From assembly GCF_000209165.1 (NCBI RefSeq), contig NC_009045.1, forward strand, positions 1,116,001 through 1,180,000: a stretch of 64,000 bases of DNA, read 5' to 3'. Both the position numbers and the translations under genes were made by a program. Below the pieces are notes generated by a model that made no database searches, had not been told where the DNA came from, and worked only from the letters and a program-made list of their open reading frames with translations. This DNA comes from Scheffersomyces stipitis CBS 6054. Its lineage: Eukaryota > Ascomycota > Pichiomycetes > Serinales > Debaryomycetaceae. Below are positions 18,651 to 29,094 of this stretch, in pieces. Every line of letters begins with the position of its first letter. The stretch's first letter is position 1.

Positions 18651-20642
18651 ATGGCTCCAACTCCACACCCATTCGACTCTGCCAGAGACTACGAAGTCAG
18701 ATTGGCCTCCAAATTGGTCAAGGACGCCTACCCAGCCGAAGCTAATGTCCACTTTGTCCAGATCGACAGACTCGATCCTCCCAAGAAGGACATGATCAAG
18801 TACTTGGAAGCTGAGAAGCACGGCTTGCCATTGCCAGCCATCCCCAGAGTGTTCTACGCCTACTACTGGACCAACACCTTGGAATTCAACAAGGCTTTGG
18901 TCAACGTCACTGTGGGCCATGTCATCACCAGAACCAAGTTGCCCAAGGGTGTCTGTGGTCCATTGTTGCCTGACGACATGATGGAATGGGAAGAGTACTG
19001 TACCAACCACCCTGTTGTCCAGGCCGAAATTGCCAAGTTGAAGTTGCCAGCTGGCTACACCGTTAGAAACGACCCTTGGATCTATGCCACCGACGATCCC
19101 AATGAAAGAAGACCTTTGGTCCAGTTCTTCATGTATGTCCTTGCTGGTAACGGCCATACTGAGTCTAACCACTACTCCTTGCCATTGAAGTTCTCGCCTG
19201 TCTTTGAGTGTTTCTCCAAGAAGTTCATCAGAATGGACTACTTGCCAGGAGGCTTCGACGAGACTACCACTCCTACCGGGCCATGGCAACAGGTTCCTTG
19301 TGTGGAATACCATCCAGACTTGAACGGAGAATCCATTCCTAGAGAAGTCAAGCCTTTGCTCATCACTCAGCCAGACGGTCCTTCTTTCACTGTCGAAGGT
19401 GGAAAGGTCAAATGGCAAGGATGGGAATTCAGAGTATCCTCCTCATCCAGAGAAGGTTTTGCTGTCTACGATGTCAGCTTCAAGGGCAGACAAGTTTTCT
19501 ACCGTATCTCTTTGTCTGAAATGACAGTTCCATACGGTGACCCTAGAGCTCCTTACCACAGAAAGCAAGCCTTCGACTTGGGTGACTGTGGTTTCGGTAC
19601 CAACGGTAACCACTTGAACTTGGGTTGTGATTGTTTGGGAACCATCAAGTACATGGACGGTTACGGAATCCATGCCAATGGTGAACCTTATGTCATTCCA
19701 AACACCATCTGTATGCACGAACAAGACAACGGTATCTTGTACAAGCACGTCAACTACAGAACCAACAACGCTGTCGTTGCCAGAAAGAGAGAGTTTGTCG
19801 TTCAAACCATTGCTACTGTTGCCAACTACGAGTACGTCATCAACTTGAAGTTTGTCAACGACGGTTCCATCGACATCGAAACCAGAGCCACTGGTATCTT
19901 GTCCACCATGCCTATTGATGAAAACGTCAAGGTTCCATGGGGTACTATTGTTGGACCAAACGTTATGGCTGCCTACCATCAACATATCTTGTCTTTCAGA
20001 ATCGACCCAGCAGTTGATGGTCACAAAAACACTGTTGTCTTCGATGATACTCTCAAGTTGCCCAGATCCAAGTTGAACCCATACGGTATCGGTTTCGTTT
20101 CTGACAGAAAGTACGTTGAAAAGGCTGGCTACGTCGAGCAGTCTCCTTTCACCAACAGAACCTACAAGATCATTAATGAAAATGTCATTAACCCAATCTC
20201 GAAGACTCCAGTTGGTTATAAGATTGCCATGCCTGCTAGACAGATGATCTTGGCCGATGATGACTCGTTCAACGTCAAGAGAGCCAAGTTCGCTACCCAA
20301 CAGGTCTGGGTCACTAAGTACAGAGACCATGAGTTGTTTGCTGCTGGTGAATTCACCAACCAGTCCCAAAATGATACTGGTCTTGGTGAATGGGCTAACG
20401 GTACTGATGATGTCAGAAACGAAGACATCGTTGTCTGGGCTACCTTGGGTTTCACGCATATTCCAAGAGTTGAAGACTTCCCAGTCATGCCTGTTGAAAC
20501 CCACAACATCCACTTGGTTCCTTTCAACTTCTTCGACAAGAACCCAGCCTTGGATATCCCTCAATCCAACCAAGCCTTCAACAAGTCTACTTTGTACACT
20601 GGTGGCAAGGAAGAGCCAGCTTGTTGCAAGACCAAGATATAA
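18651..20642 (+). CDS. AMO1: Copper amine oxidase (primary amine oxidase)
   Basis: This enzyme oxidises primary amines to aldehyde, ammonia and hydrogen peroxide, letting yeast use amines as a nitrogen source, normally inside peroxisomes. The 663-residue protein has the two N-terminal amine-oxidase domains (about 15-220) and the catalytic barrel. The topaquinone precursor is Tyr393 in VANYEY. Copper ligands are His443 and His445 (YHQHIL) and His603 (GFTHIP), and the catalytic base is probably Asp309 (AFDLGDCG). All key residues are present. The frame is open upstream to a TTG at 18552, but the first ATG is 18651, after a TATA box. Codon bias indicates high expression. The C-terminus is KTKI, not a canonical SKL-type signal, and no clear PTS2 is visible, so peroxisomal import is not proven by sequence. 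The 3' end converges with LTE1. Confidence 0.95.
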   Translation: MAPTPHPFDSARDYEVRLASKLVKDAYPAEANVHFVQIDRLDPPKKDMIKYLEAEKHGLPLPAIPRVFYAYYWTNTLEFNKALVNVTVGHVITRTKLPKGVCGPLLPDDMMEWEEYCTNHPVVQAEIAKLKLPAGYTVRNDPWIYATDDPNERRPLVQFFMYVLAGNGHTESNHYSLPLKFSPVFECFSKKFIRMDYLPGGFDETTTPTGPWQQVPCVEYHPDLNGESIPREVKPLLITQPDGPSFTVEGGKVKWQGWEFRVSSSSREGFAVYDVSFKGRQVFYRISLSEMTVPYGDPRAPYHRKQAFDLGDCGFGTNGNHLNLGCDCLGTIKYMDGYGIHANGEPYVIPNTICMHEQDNGILYKHVNYRTNNAVVARKREFVVQTIATVANYEYVINLKFVNDGSIDIETRATGILSTMPIDENVKVPWGTIVGPNVMAAYHQHILSFRIDPAVDGHKNTVVFDDTLKLPRSKLNPYGIGFVSDRKYVEKAGYVEQSPFTNRTYKIINENVINPISKTPVGYKIAMPARQMILADDDSFNVKRAKFATQQVWVTKYRDHELFAAGEFTNQSQNDTGLGEWANGTDDVRNEDIVVWATLGFTHIPRVEDFPVMPVETHNIHLVPFNFFDKNPALDIPQSNQAFNKSTLYTGGKEEPACCKTKI

Positions 20643-21013
20643 AGACTTTAGATAAGTTTAGATTTGGGTTTTATGGTGTATATATATAGAATAATTGAAG
20701 TCATATGAAGACATTTCAAATTATAAGTAAGAGTTCATTGAAGTACGAGAGGTAGCTGTTCGAGAATGTCCTGGCAATGTCTCAATAGAAGAACTATGTC
20801 CGCCTAATAAGGATAGCTAGCTGAGTTGATTATTGTATTAATGTATATTGGCTACTTTTGGCTGCGAAAAACGGTGCGGCTATTAGTGTACATAGTTTTA
20901 CACATGTTCAAAATGGCGATAAGGATTAATTAATTAAACGTGACGAAATGAAAGTGAAAGAGAAACCAGCAATCGCACTTTAGGGATCTCGTTAAGAATA
21001 CAAAATAAAAATA
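20643..21013. other. Convergent 3' region of AMO1 and LTE1
   Basis: This 370-base AT-rich spacer between two stop codons contains TATATATA and AATAAAA-like stretches expected of 3'-end formation signals. Nothing else is visible. Confidence 0.6.
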
Positions 21014-24000
21014 CTAATAATCGTCAATGTTCTCCAAACAGTAGTTCATTTCCTCTTCGTCCAAGGATTTGATGTAAAGACATCTGGACAATAAATCTGG
21101 GTCGATTTCCATCTCGTAGTTAGAGGACCACTCAATACACTGAGACAACGACTTGACAATATGAACCGAAGTTCTGAACTTTGAAAAGTTGACTAACTTT
21201 TCAGACTCGTTTCGACTATTAATGGTAGAAGCAGTGTCATCTAGATCTGGAAAGCTTGGAGCTGCCAAAGAAATTGGAGTTCCGAAGTCTCTCTGGACAA
21301 TACCCCTTTTTATGAACGTTGGTCTTTCGGCATTGAACACCAAATCAGAAAGATAAAGACCAACAAATGGTATGCAACCCTTCGAGGGCTTCATGTGGTT
21401 AATACACAATCTGATGTTCAAGAAATTCTTCAATGGAGAAGACAATTCTTCCAAGTTTTTGAGCATCAAAATGTCGCCAGGAGCCAAATTCTTCCAAGTA
21501 TATCTTAATTGTTGAACCTTTTCGGATGTGAGTGCTAAGATGACTTGCATCAAAGTTGAGAAATTCTGCAAAGTGTAACATTTCTGAGCAATGTGAATAA
21601 ATCTGGAAATGATACTGATTCTTTCCTTTTGGTTTTTAGTTAAGATGATTTCTGAAATAATCCAATTGACCATCAAATTGAATCTGGCAATAACTAAATT
21701 TACACCCTTATTGGCATTGTAGTACTTGTCGTTGACGATGATTTCCAACCAACTATTCACTGGATTCAATTCCTTGTTCCATTTCAACTCAATCAATTCC
21801 TTCCAGTCCACTTCCTGTAACATGTCCTTCTCAATCATGGTGAAATGGTTGGCTAGTGATGTCGAGTCGTTGCTTAACACAAATGATATATGTGTCTCGT
21901 TATCCATTACATTCTCAACTGAAAGATAGACATTATGTAATGAATAGTTGTCCAAGATTATCTTTGGAGTCTGGAATACAGGACTAGAAGAACGGGTGTT
22001 CATAGCCGATTGGTTGAGGTAGATAATACTATCGTTGTTTGGAGTGGAAGTGATTGGGTTCTTTGCTGGATTGCTCTTCTTTTTGATTGGTGTCAATGGA
22101 GGTTCTTGAGTCATATCGTAATCTGTAAATTCAATGGCATCCTCCGTATTGGCATTGTTGATTGCGTGGAGTATTTCCTCTGTATTGTTCAGCTGCTTGA
22201 GTTCATGAATTTCTTCGGCATTCGTAGGTTCTTCGCTCTTGGCGCTATTACGATTTTTGATTGACTGACCACTAACTGGCCTGGATTGCAGTTTCAGCAC
22301 GGTGCTTTCGGACCTTCTACCCTCCAATTTGTTCAAAGCAAATTCTACAGGATCTCTAGATTGATATGATTCATCTGGAATAGCAGCCAATTCCTTCAAG
22401 ACATTGTTGCTGATTCCAGGAATTGCTACTGAATGGTCTGATCCAGCATTACTAGAACGACCTTCTCCACCATTTGTTCTGACAGAATTCTTGTTGCTCT
22501 TCATAGTGACAGAAAAGATCGAGCTGTCTTCCATTTCTTCTGACATTGTTGATCTCTGAACTAGAGAGGCCTTTCTGCTGGATTGGTACACTTTCTCGTC
22601 ACTAGCATTGAATGGTAATTCCGTTAAGGCGTACAACGTGCTAAATCTAATACTCTTCCTTGTAGATGAAGATCTGGAAACGTATGAATTCATAGACGTA
22701 GTCTTGACGTTGGCAGCAAGCTCAAGTGACTTTCTATCCTCAGCAGTCAAAGAATCACCATTGCTTCCAGCCAAAACTCGTAAGTCGTTGTAACCAGTTT
22801 TCTTTCTCAAACCAGTGTCATGATCAAAGATCTGGTCTGAGCCATGTGAACCGTTGGAAACGGAGAATGCAGAATCATAACTGAGGTAGGACTTAACTGA
22901 ATCTCTTCTCAAAATAGAGCCAGAAGATCTTGACATGGTAGAAGTGCGTCTTGCTTGGAAAGAAGTGTTTTCACTGAAGCTTATCCTCTTGATCTGTGGA
23001 TACTGTGTTGTTTGTTTCATCAGCTGAGGACTCAAAGCGATTCCCAAGTCAGCGATTTCGGCATCATATTGAGTGATGTTGCTTGGTGTAGAGATAGATG
23101 TATCGTTGGAGTTATTGGCATGATTGAATGGAGAAAACAGATGGATGTCTTCACCAACATTGTATTGAGCACCATTGAGCAACTTCTTTTTCTCAAGTGG
23201 CATCAGAGGTTCAGGCAATTCGTCATTATCGTAATCTTCTACTTCATCTTCTTTTACGACCCCTGTAGATTCTACTAGTACGGCTCCCTGTTCATCTTCT
23301 TCCTCTTCTTCATCATCATCGATGTCTCCAGATGCCTCATTAACGTTGGAATTCTCAAGATCCAAATTCCCTTCGTCGTTCCAGTTGATGCTGGTTGGTC
23401 TTTGGAACGATGACTCTTGGGAAGCAGAAGCTTCGAGCAAGTTAAGGGTATTTGGCTTTTTGTCATCGTTCTGGTTATTTTCCATGTCATCTTCAGTATT
23501 GATCAAATTGTCTATCTTGACGATGTTCAACTCCGACAAGTCATTAATGTCCATGTCGCTGGCATCTTCGTCATCTAACACTCCATCTATCTCACCTACC
23601 ATAGCTGCGTTGGGCGAAGCTATCGATATTCTTGGTTTCTTAGCTGGAGAGCCCATGATATCGATAGACTTGGTGTCACACTCGTCGTTGCCCTCTTCCA
23701 TATTTGGTTCTACATCTACAAACTCGTCATCAGTGCCCTTGAGCTGGAAGTCCAGCTGCTGGGCATCATCTTCAAGAATCGTATCGTGTCCTACGTCGTT
23801 ACCAACATCGTTACCAACGTAGTATCTGATCAAGTACTCCAACTCGTCAATGATTCTGGCAGTCAAGATATCAACTCTGCCCGCTTCTTCTTCTTCCTCC
23901 TCGTCGTCAGAAGCAACGCTGATGGCATTGTTAATGAGTCTATGCAATTCTTCGTTTTTATTCTCTGTATTGGTGTAACAAGTTGTGGCCGAGTCTGTGT

Positions 24001-25621
24001 CAGAAATCACTACACTTCTGATTGACCTAGGATGGCCCAACGTCTTCCTCCAACCGTCTACAAGTCTCTTGATTGAGTTTCTTCTACCCAATTCTACAGG
24101 TCCATCTCTGAAAGTAGGTGGTCGTTGGAAAGAAGGTCTTTTGGGAGGAGCTAGTATAGGTGTTGCAGGTGCCTCTTGGTCTGATTTGAGGACGCAGTCC
24201 ATCTTTTTCACGGGGGTAGGTGGAAGTACCGATCCTACTTTTGAGAACGGCAATTTAATGTTACCGTTGGTAGAGAATCCTGTATTCTGTGGCGGTGATT
24301 GAAAGTTGTTAGACGTGATATTGGGCTGGAAAACAGTGGTATTTCCTATAGTAACATCTTGTTCTGGATCTTCGGGTTCCTCAGTGGCATTGTACTTTGT
24401 AGCAGAGCTCACTGCCTCTGGATTGTTCTCATTCTTCGAGTACTTCTTAAGTGCTAATGAGGAGTCTTTTATGTTCATATGGTTATGTCTTCCAGACTGT
24501 TTCAAGTTTTTCCTGGCTCTAGAAGATGATTCTTGCTTCGTTGTAGATGGTTTGAATAATGCATGGTTGGTGTTGGTAGATATAGGAGACCGTTTGTGTT
24601 GTTGTTGATGATGCTCTTGTAATTCACGAATCTTGGTGTTAATTGACATTCGCGACGACTGGTGCAGTAAGAGAAGATTATTGATGGAGAACTGTGGGTT
24701 TTCCTCATTGTTAGCGTTGTGTGACCCGTCAAATATGAGCATCTTGTGGTGAGCATTTGAATCGTACAATGAAAGCATGGCTGAACGTCGATACGAGGGA
24801 TTTGTATGGATAGAGGTCTCAGTATTCGACTTGGAAAGCTTCTTGATGTTGGGAATATCAGCTGCTAAAGGCAAATTATAAGTGAATATAGTGCCATTTT
24901 CGACCAAGGAATCTATCTCAACGCCGATTTGCCAGAACTCATTAATGAGATTCAACCAGTGGATCTTCAAGTCGGTGAAAATCTTCTTTTCAAAGAACAT
25001 GTTATCCTCCCCTAGATCACTGGATATCAAGTTCGACTGGGAGATAATGCTGTTGATTGTAGAGGCAAAGATGTCACAGAGCTTGTCGTTTGAATCGAAG
25101 TCGTCGATAAAGTAGTTGATGATCCAGTGTCTTAACACAACAAACGTTCTCAACAACACCAATTTGCCTATCTTACAATTGGACTCATCGTCAGCATTGA
25201 TGTACTGTAGTGCCCATATCAATCTAGTCAAAAGCAAGCTCATAACCTGCTCCGAGTTGACAAAGATACGGTAAGTGAGGAAGAAGTCACAGATGAGGTT
25301 GTAGTCGATTACTTCTGGCGATGTCAACTGCACTATAAGAGCCTTGAGGGTGGCATGGTTTATGAGCTCTGGATTATTGAGATCGAACTTAACGAGGTCG
25401 TCGTTCCCGTCGCCATTGGGACGCAAGCCTGGAAAGAGTCTGTCGTCGTCAAAGAGAAACTCGTTGTGCTTGTTATAGAGGAAGTCTGGATGTATGCTAC
25501 GATTCTGGAGCGAAATGGGCTGTTGCTCTTCACTCGGAAAGTCTACTGACTCTTGGAACATGGCATGGACATTGTCGGTCAGATAGTCCCGGATAGTGGG
25601 AGCTGGCAATGCCGAATCCAT
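21014..25621 (-). CDS. LTE1: Lte1-like guanine nucleotide exchange-factor-domain protein
   Basis: Lte1 is a bud-cortex protein that promotes mitotic exit by keeping the kinase Kin4 off the daughter spindle pole body, so that the GTPase Tem1 can be activated. This 1535-residue protein has the diagnostic split layout. A RasGEF N-terminal motif lies at about 85-250 (INHATLKALIVQLTSPEVID, then LICDFFLTYRIF). A very long low-complexity middle follows, rich in Ser, Asn and acidic runs. A CDC25-type RasGEF domain ends the protein at about 1250-1535 (WLEIIVNDKYY, ISRFIHIAQKCYTLQNFSTL, CIPFVGLYLSDL). The length is close to the 1435 residues of S. cerevisiae Lte1. A small tandem repeat (VGND units) sits near residue 606. 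It starts at the ATG 25619-25621. DBF2, a downstream component of the same pathway, lies 11 kb away. Confidence 0.92.
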   Translation of the reverse strand: MDSALPAPTIRDYLTDNVHAMFQESVDFPSEEQQPISLQNRSIHPDFLYNKHNEFLFDDDRLFPGLRPNGDGNDDLVKFDLNNPELINHATLKALIVQLTSPEVIDYNLICDFFLTYRIFVNSEQVMSLLLTRLIWALQYINADDESNCKIGKLVLLRTFVVLRHWIINYFIDDFDSNDKLCDIFASTINSIISQSNLISSDLGEDNMFFEKKIFTDLKIHWLNLINEFWQIGVEIDSLVENGTIFTYNLPLAADIPNIKKLSKSNTETSIHTNPSYRRSAMLSLYDSNAHHKMLIFDGSHNANNEENPQFSINNLLLLHQSSRMSINTKIRELQEHHQQQHKRSPISTNTNHALFKPSTTKQESSSRARKNLKQSGRHNHMNIKDSSLALKKYSKNENNPEAVSSATKYNATEEPEDPEQDVTIGNTTVFQPNITSNNFQSPPQNTGFSTNGNIKLPFSKVGSVLPPTPVKKMDCVLKSDQEAPATPILAPPKRPSFQRPPTFRDGPVELGRRNSIKRLVDGWRKTLGHPRSIRSVVISDTDSATTCYTNTENKNEELHRLINNAISVASDDEEEEEEAGRVDILTARIIDELEYLIRYYVGNDVGNDVGHDTILEDDAQQLDFQLKGTDDEFVDVEPNMEEGNDECDTKSIDIMGSPAKKPRISIASPNAAMVGEIDGVLDDEDASDMDINDLSELNIVKIDNLINTEDDMENNQNDDKKPNTLNLLEASASQESSFQRPTSINWNDEGNLDLENSNVNEASGDIDDDEEEEEDEQGAVLVESTGVVKEDEVEDYDNDELPEPLMPLEKKKLLNGAQYNVGEDIHLFSPFNHANNSNDTSISTPSNITQYDAEIADLGIALSPQLMKQTTQYPQIKRISFSENTSFQARRTSTMSRSSGSILRRDSVKSYLSYDSAFSVSNGSHGSDQIFDHDTGLRKKTGYNDLRVLAGSNGDSLTAEDRKSLELAANVKTTSMNSYVSRSSSTRKSIRFSTLYALTELPFNASDEKVYQSSRKASLVQRSTMSEEMEDSSIFSVTMKSNKNSVRTNGGEGRSSNAGSDHSVAIPGISNNVLKELAAIPDESYQSRDPVEFALNKLEGRRSESTVLKLQSRPVSGQSIKNRNSAKSEEPTNAEEIHELKQLNNTEEILHAINNANTEDAIEFTDYDMTQEPPLTPIKKKSNPAKNPITSTPNNDSIIYLNQSAMNTRSSSPVFQTPKIILDNYSLHNVYLSVENVMDNETHISFVLSNDSTSLANHFTMIEKDMLQEVDWKELIELKWNKELNPVNSWLEIIVNDKYYNANKGVNLVIARFNLMVNWIISEIILTKNQKERISIISRFIHIAQKCYTLQNFSTLMQVILALTSEKVQQLRYTWKNLAPGDILMLKNLEELSSPLKNFLNIRLCINHMKPSKGCIPFVGLYLSDLVFNAERPTFIKRGIVQRDFGTPISLAAPSFPDLDDTASTINSRNESEKLVNFSKFRTSVHIVKSLSQCIEWSSNYEMEIDPDLLSRCLYIKSLDEEEMNYCLENIDDY
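23793..23820 (-). repeat. 12-base tandem repeat inside LTE1
   Basis: About two and a half copies of a 12-base unit (TCGTTACCAACA on the plus strand) encode VGNDVGNDVGHD in the acidic linker of LTE1. It keeps the frame and lies in a disordered part, so it is probably length-variable between strains. Confidence 0.6.
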
Positions 25622-27402
25622 AGTAAATGTTGCCTTCTATGGGGTAATTGGAGAATCGATTGAATTAAAGTCCAATGGTAGATAGTGATAGTGACACCCG
25701 TAATGATGTGATGATGATGATTTGAAGTTAATGTATGATTACGGCGAAAGAGACTATTGATAGTTGACAAGTCTTTTAATCTCCAATCCTTTATTTTATC
25801 TAGCTAGTCGAGATGCTGGCCAGAGAATCGTCCGAGATTTTTCACCTAGACCAGATGAGATGACCTACTCTGGTATAAGTAGCTGAGGTGTAGCTTGGAC
25901 CAGCTGCTGTTTCCGTTGCTAAAGAACTTGGGCTGGAAGCGTGAAGAACTACAGCTTGCTGTTGATGTTTCCACTCCAAGAATAGAGGGTTCAACACAAT
26001 GACCAGCTGCCTTATTATGGCATGAAGGGCTCCTGCAGACTGGCTTTTGAATTAAATTGTTGTTTGTTTTTGTTTGGTGTTTGTTGACAAACGCGAGAAG
26101 TGCAGATGAGGTCATGTGACAAGGACGGAACTCGGGAAACGGGAGACGAGCGACAGCCAGCAGAGGCCAGAGTATTGGGTGTTTGAGCCCATAGACTGAG
26201 CCGAAAATAGGACTGTGTCCTTACAGTGTAGCAATTAATATCGTACTTGAATATTGGGTGAGTTGGACCAAAACTGACGTAGTTGAATGAACCCTATGGA
26301 GCCCATCCATCTGCACTGAGTCTCACTAGTGGCAGCACATCCGGTCAAATGGTGCATAGTTAGGGCTCGCACTTCCGACTGCAGCGCACTTCCGGACGTG
26401 GTAACGACGTAGTCGGGTGGGTTGCGGAGACCATAAACAAGCCATTCACCACTATACGCCTTCTATAATATGCTTACAGCTGCACGGACAAGTCGCTTAG
26501 AGAGCCAGTTGCCTCATTTGGGTGGTTGCTGAGACAATGGCTTCGGGCAATAAAGCGTCCATGGTGAAGCATTTAATCTACAAGTACGGAGGTGAAACAG
26601 GACAATGGTAGCCTAGCGACGGGTTGCCGTATCAGTACAAAATGTTTACACTTACATTTCTACAATGGAAGACACAATACTTTTGAATCTCAGTGAAATT
26701 CGTATACAATAATGACAGATTGTTGGAGAGATGAAGTGGAATCTTTTGGTGTCAGTTTCAGTGAAACGTAGCCTTAAGGAATGACAGATGGCTTAAATCC
26801 ACAGAACACCAGGACTGAGTATGAGACCGGAGAACATCCCGCAATTCCAGTTCAGGCGATCAGACTACGCTAAGTGGCTCCAGGACTTGGACACAATGCT
26901 GGCCCCTCTGATTCACACCACAGAACGTCTATCACCCACCTACCAGGATGGGACGTCTGAAGAGACCTCGCGTAATGTTTCTTACATTTCGCGAAATCCA
27001 GGTTTGGTCGTCCGATTCCGGCAAGAGGCGTCTTCGTGAGTTGTTTAAATTGGCATTAGTACGCGAATCGTGTAGATGGTGTTGTTTGAGATTTATGGCG
27101 AATGACAATATTGCGACTAGATGTTATTTGCCTTCAGTGTATGGCTTTTTGACCTAGAGTTGGAATAGGTTCGAATCACATGGTTCCATGGCAATAGCGA
27201 CATATGCTACAATGGTGCTGATGAATTGTCGTACTATCGTATACCAGAAAGCAGGTCCTCTATTATTGGACGTCTCTGCTGTCGTGTGAAACCACGCATT
27301 TTCTATATCATCTTTCTAACGGCCTATCTTCTATATAGTCTTCTTTCTCGTCTTATGTCTTCATTCGACTCAGGTTGGTCCTTGCTCTCGCTCACTCTTT
27401 GT
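25622..27402. other. Intergenic region between LTE1 and the 3' end of SLX9
   Basis: This 1.8 kb stretch upstream of LTE1 contains only short ORFs of random composition. A GGTTCGAATC sequence at about 27169-27178 resembles a tRNA B box but has no A box or foldable acceptor stem around it. I see no other structure. Confidence 0.5.
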
Positions 27403-28047
27403 TCATCCCTGTAAGTTCTCTTTGATGGCATTCTTCAACGCGCTGAATGGCGACTGTCTGAACTCAGGGTTCTTCAACACGTTTGTGAAGTTCTTATTCT
27501 CCTGCTTGAGAATCTGCTTATGGCCCGTAGCCTTATTGGCATTCGGCAAGTTCAAATTAGCCTTCGTAGACTTGACGTAACCTGAAGTAGCCTCCCCAGT
27601 CTTGGTAGCTCTCCTTATTGTTGTGGTGCTAGCAGCAGTGGGGGCAAACATGTCGTCTGGCAAAGATGTCAACAACTCGTCCATCTTGGGCTTCAATTGT
27701 TCCTTTTCTTTTCTCTTCCGCCTTCTCACAGCAGATTTACTGATATTACTGGAGGTGTTGAATGTGACTTTGTGCAACAACTTCTGATTGAAGGTATCTG
27801 TTTTCTGTTGCTGCTTCTCTTTCTTGCTGATTTTCAGCAATTTCAAGAGCGGGTTTTCATGGAAGTGTTCGTCTTGGCCGTTTTCTATGGTGGATTGCTG
27901 TTTGAATTCAGAAATCTTGCTGGCTAAACCAGACTTTCTGGAGCTCTTGTCTCTCAAAGAGGTCTTTTTCCTGATTCCACCCGCCTAGAATATGAGTTAG
28001 TATTTTGGTTATTGGCTCTCGTTTGCTCTAGAATCGCTACATACCAT
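27403..28047 (-). CDS. SLX9: Ribosome biogenesis/export factor Slx9, spliced (one-codon first exon)
   Basis: Slx9 acts in small-subunit pre-rRNA processing and nuclear export of pre-40S particles. The coding sequence is two exons: the ATG alone (28045-28047), then 27984-27403. Removing the 60-base intron gives a 194-residue protein beginning MAGGIRKKTSLRDKSSRK, in frame with the long open stretch that otherwise has no ATG. The conserved Slx9 core is visible: NPLLKLLKISKKEKQQQK, a LLHKV block, SAVRRRKRKEKEQLKPKMDELLTSL and the C-terminal FSALKNAIKENL. The protein is strongly basic, fitting nucleolar function. It is divergent from FHL1, the regulator of ribosomal-protein genes. I do not recall an intron in the S. 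cerevisiae gene. Confidence 0.88.
27985..28044 (-). other. SLX9 spliceosomal intron (60 nt)
   Basis: On the minus strand the intron starts GTATGT directly after the start codon (28044-28039), has a perfect TACTAAC branch site (28002-27996) and ends in TAG (27987-27985). The branch-point A is 12 bases from the intron end. All three signals match the yeast consensus, and the reading frame is restored. Confidence 0.93.
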
Positions 28048-29094
28048 TTTGTTGCTCTATGGTTTAGGTTGAATAGTGGATCACCTAGTTTCCACAGCTG
28101 AAAAATTCTGAGATGAGTTTATCGGATTTTCTTTGTGCAGGACCGAATATGGCTGCAACAGTGTTGGGGTGAACAGTAAAGAGCCATCACTGAGTAGTAG
28201 AAGACGTAAATGGAGGGACTGGTGCTGCTGAGAACCGTTTTAGTGGGGTTCTCTTGTTTAACTTTTATTAAAGAATTGGATACTAAGATTTTGCTAGATT
28301 TAGTATAAAAAGTAATATTATGAAGAATCTCCAAATAATTGGAATATATACATATAGAAAAAGACCAAAAAACCGAAAAACGACAGCAGTTACAGCTAGT
28401 TCCAGAAGTTGAAACATAATCAAGTTTGCATGTCCATGTCCACTCAAGCTCTGGCCACATCCTCTCGATGACTAGCATAAAATCTCTACGATTGGTATAG
28501 AAAATCATAACATCACTAAATCACGCTGCTTTCACGCTTTCACTCAATTTCAACAAGAATTTTGCTCTTAATGTATCCCCCATATACCCCCCATCATTAT
28601 TCTATACTTATCCTTTTTCTTCTTCGTCTGCTGCTCTCTTACCTCCGCTACTCTCAGGATGGGTTGCAGCAGCAGAGTCAAAGTTGCAGCCGACTGTGTG
28701 CACACCGCGATAATGAAAATTTGAAGCAGTCTTCGCATTTCATAACAAAACGTTTCCCTCTAGCAAATCACCAGCATCAATTCTCCACTATTCCAACTTT
28801 TCCAGCGCCTTTCCGCTGTGTCCCAACGCCAGAAGCAGATCATAACGGGTTACGCAAGAAGCTGTGTCCTCAATTCTCCTGAGACCACAAGAAGATTTGC
28901 ATCCAGAAGTCAGCAATTTCTTAAGATCGAACATCCGTGCCGCTATACAAAACATCTCAATCTCATCTGAAAAGTAGATTAAATCACAGCAACAGCATCG
29001 AATCACTGGCACTATTTCCACACACTTCACGCCATTCCAGAACACCATTGCCATAGACTCCACAAGCAGAGCACTATCATCTTAAATCTGGAAA
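28048..29094. other. Divergent promoter region of SLX9 and FHL1
   Basis: This 1 kb region is shared by two outward-reading ribosome-related genes. A 129-codon ATG-started ORF on the minus strand (28119-28508) has a random, Cys/Trp-rich composition and I do not call it a gene. No RNA gene is visible. Confidence 0.55.

Noticed and set aside
19443..20573. Long antisense ORFs (376 and 275 codons) opposite AMO1
   Set aside because: They arise because the codon bias of AMO1 avoids antisense stops. They have no family features, and the sense strand encodes a full copper amine oxidase.
27160..27190. GGTTCGAATC resembling a tRNA B box
   Set aside because: No matching A box about 50 bases upstream and no acceptor stem can be paired around it.
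28119..28508. 129-codon ATG ORF between SLX9 and FHL1
   Set aside because: Composition is random (many Cys, Trp, Tyr) with no codon bias or family match; it lies in AT-rich promoter DNA.
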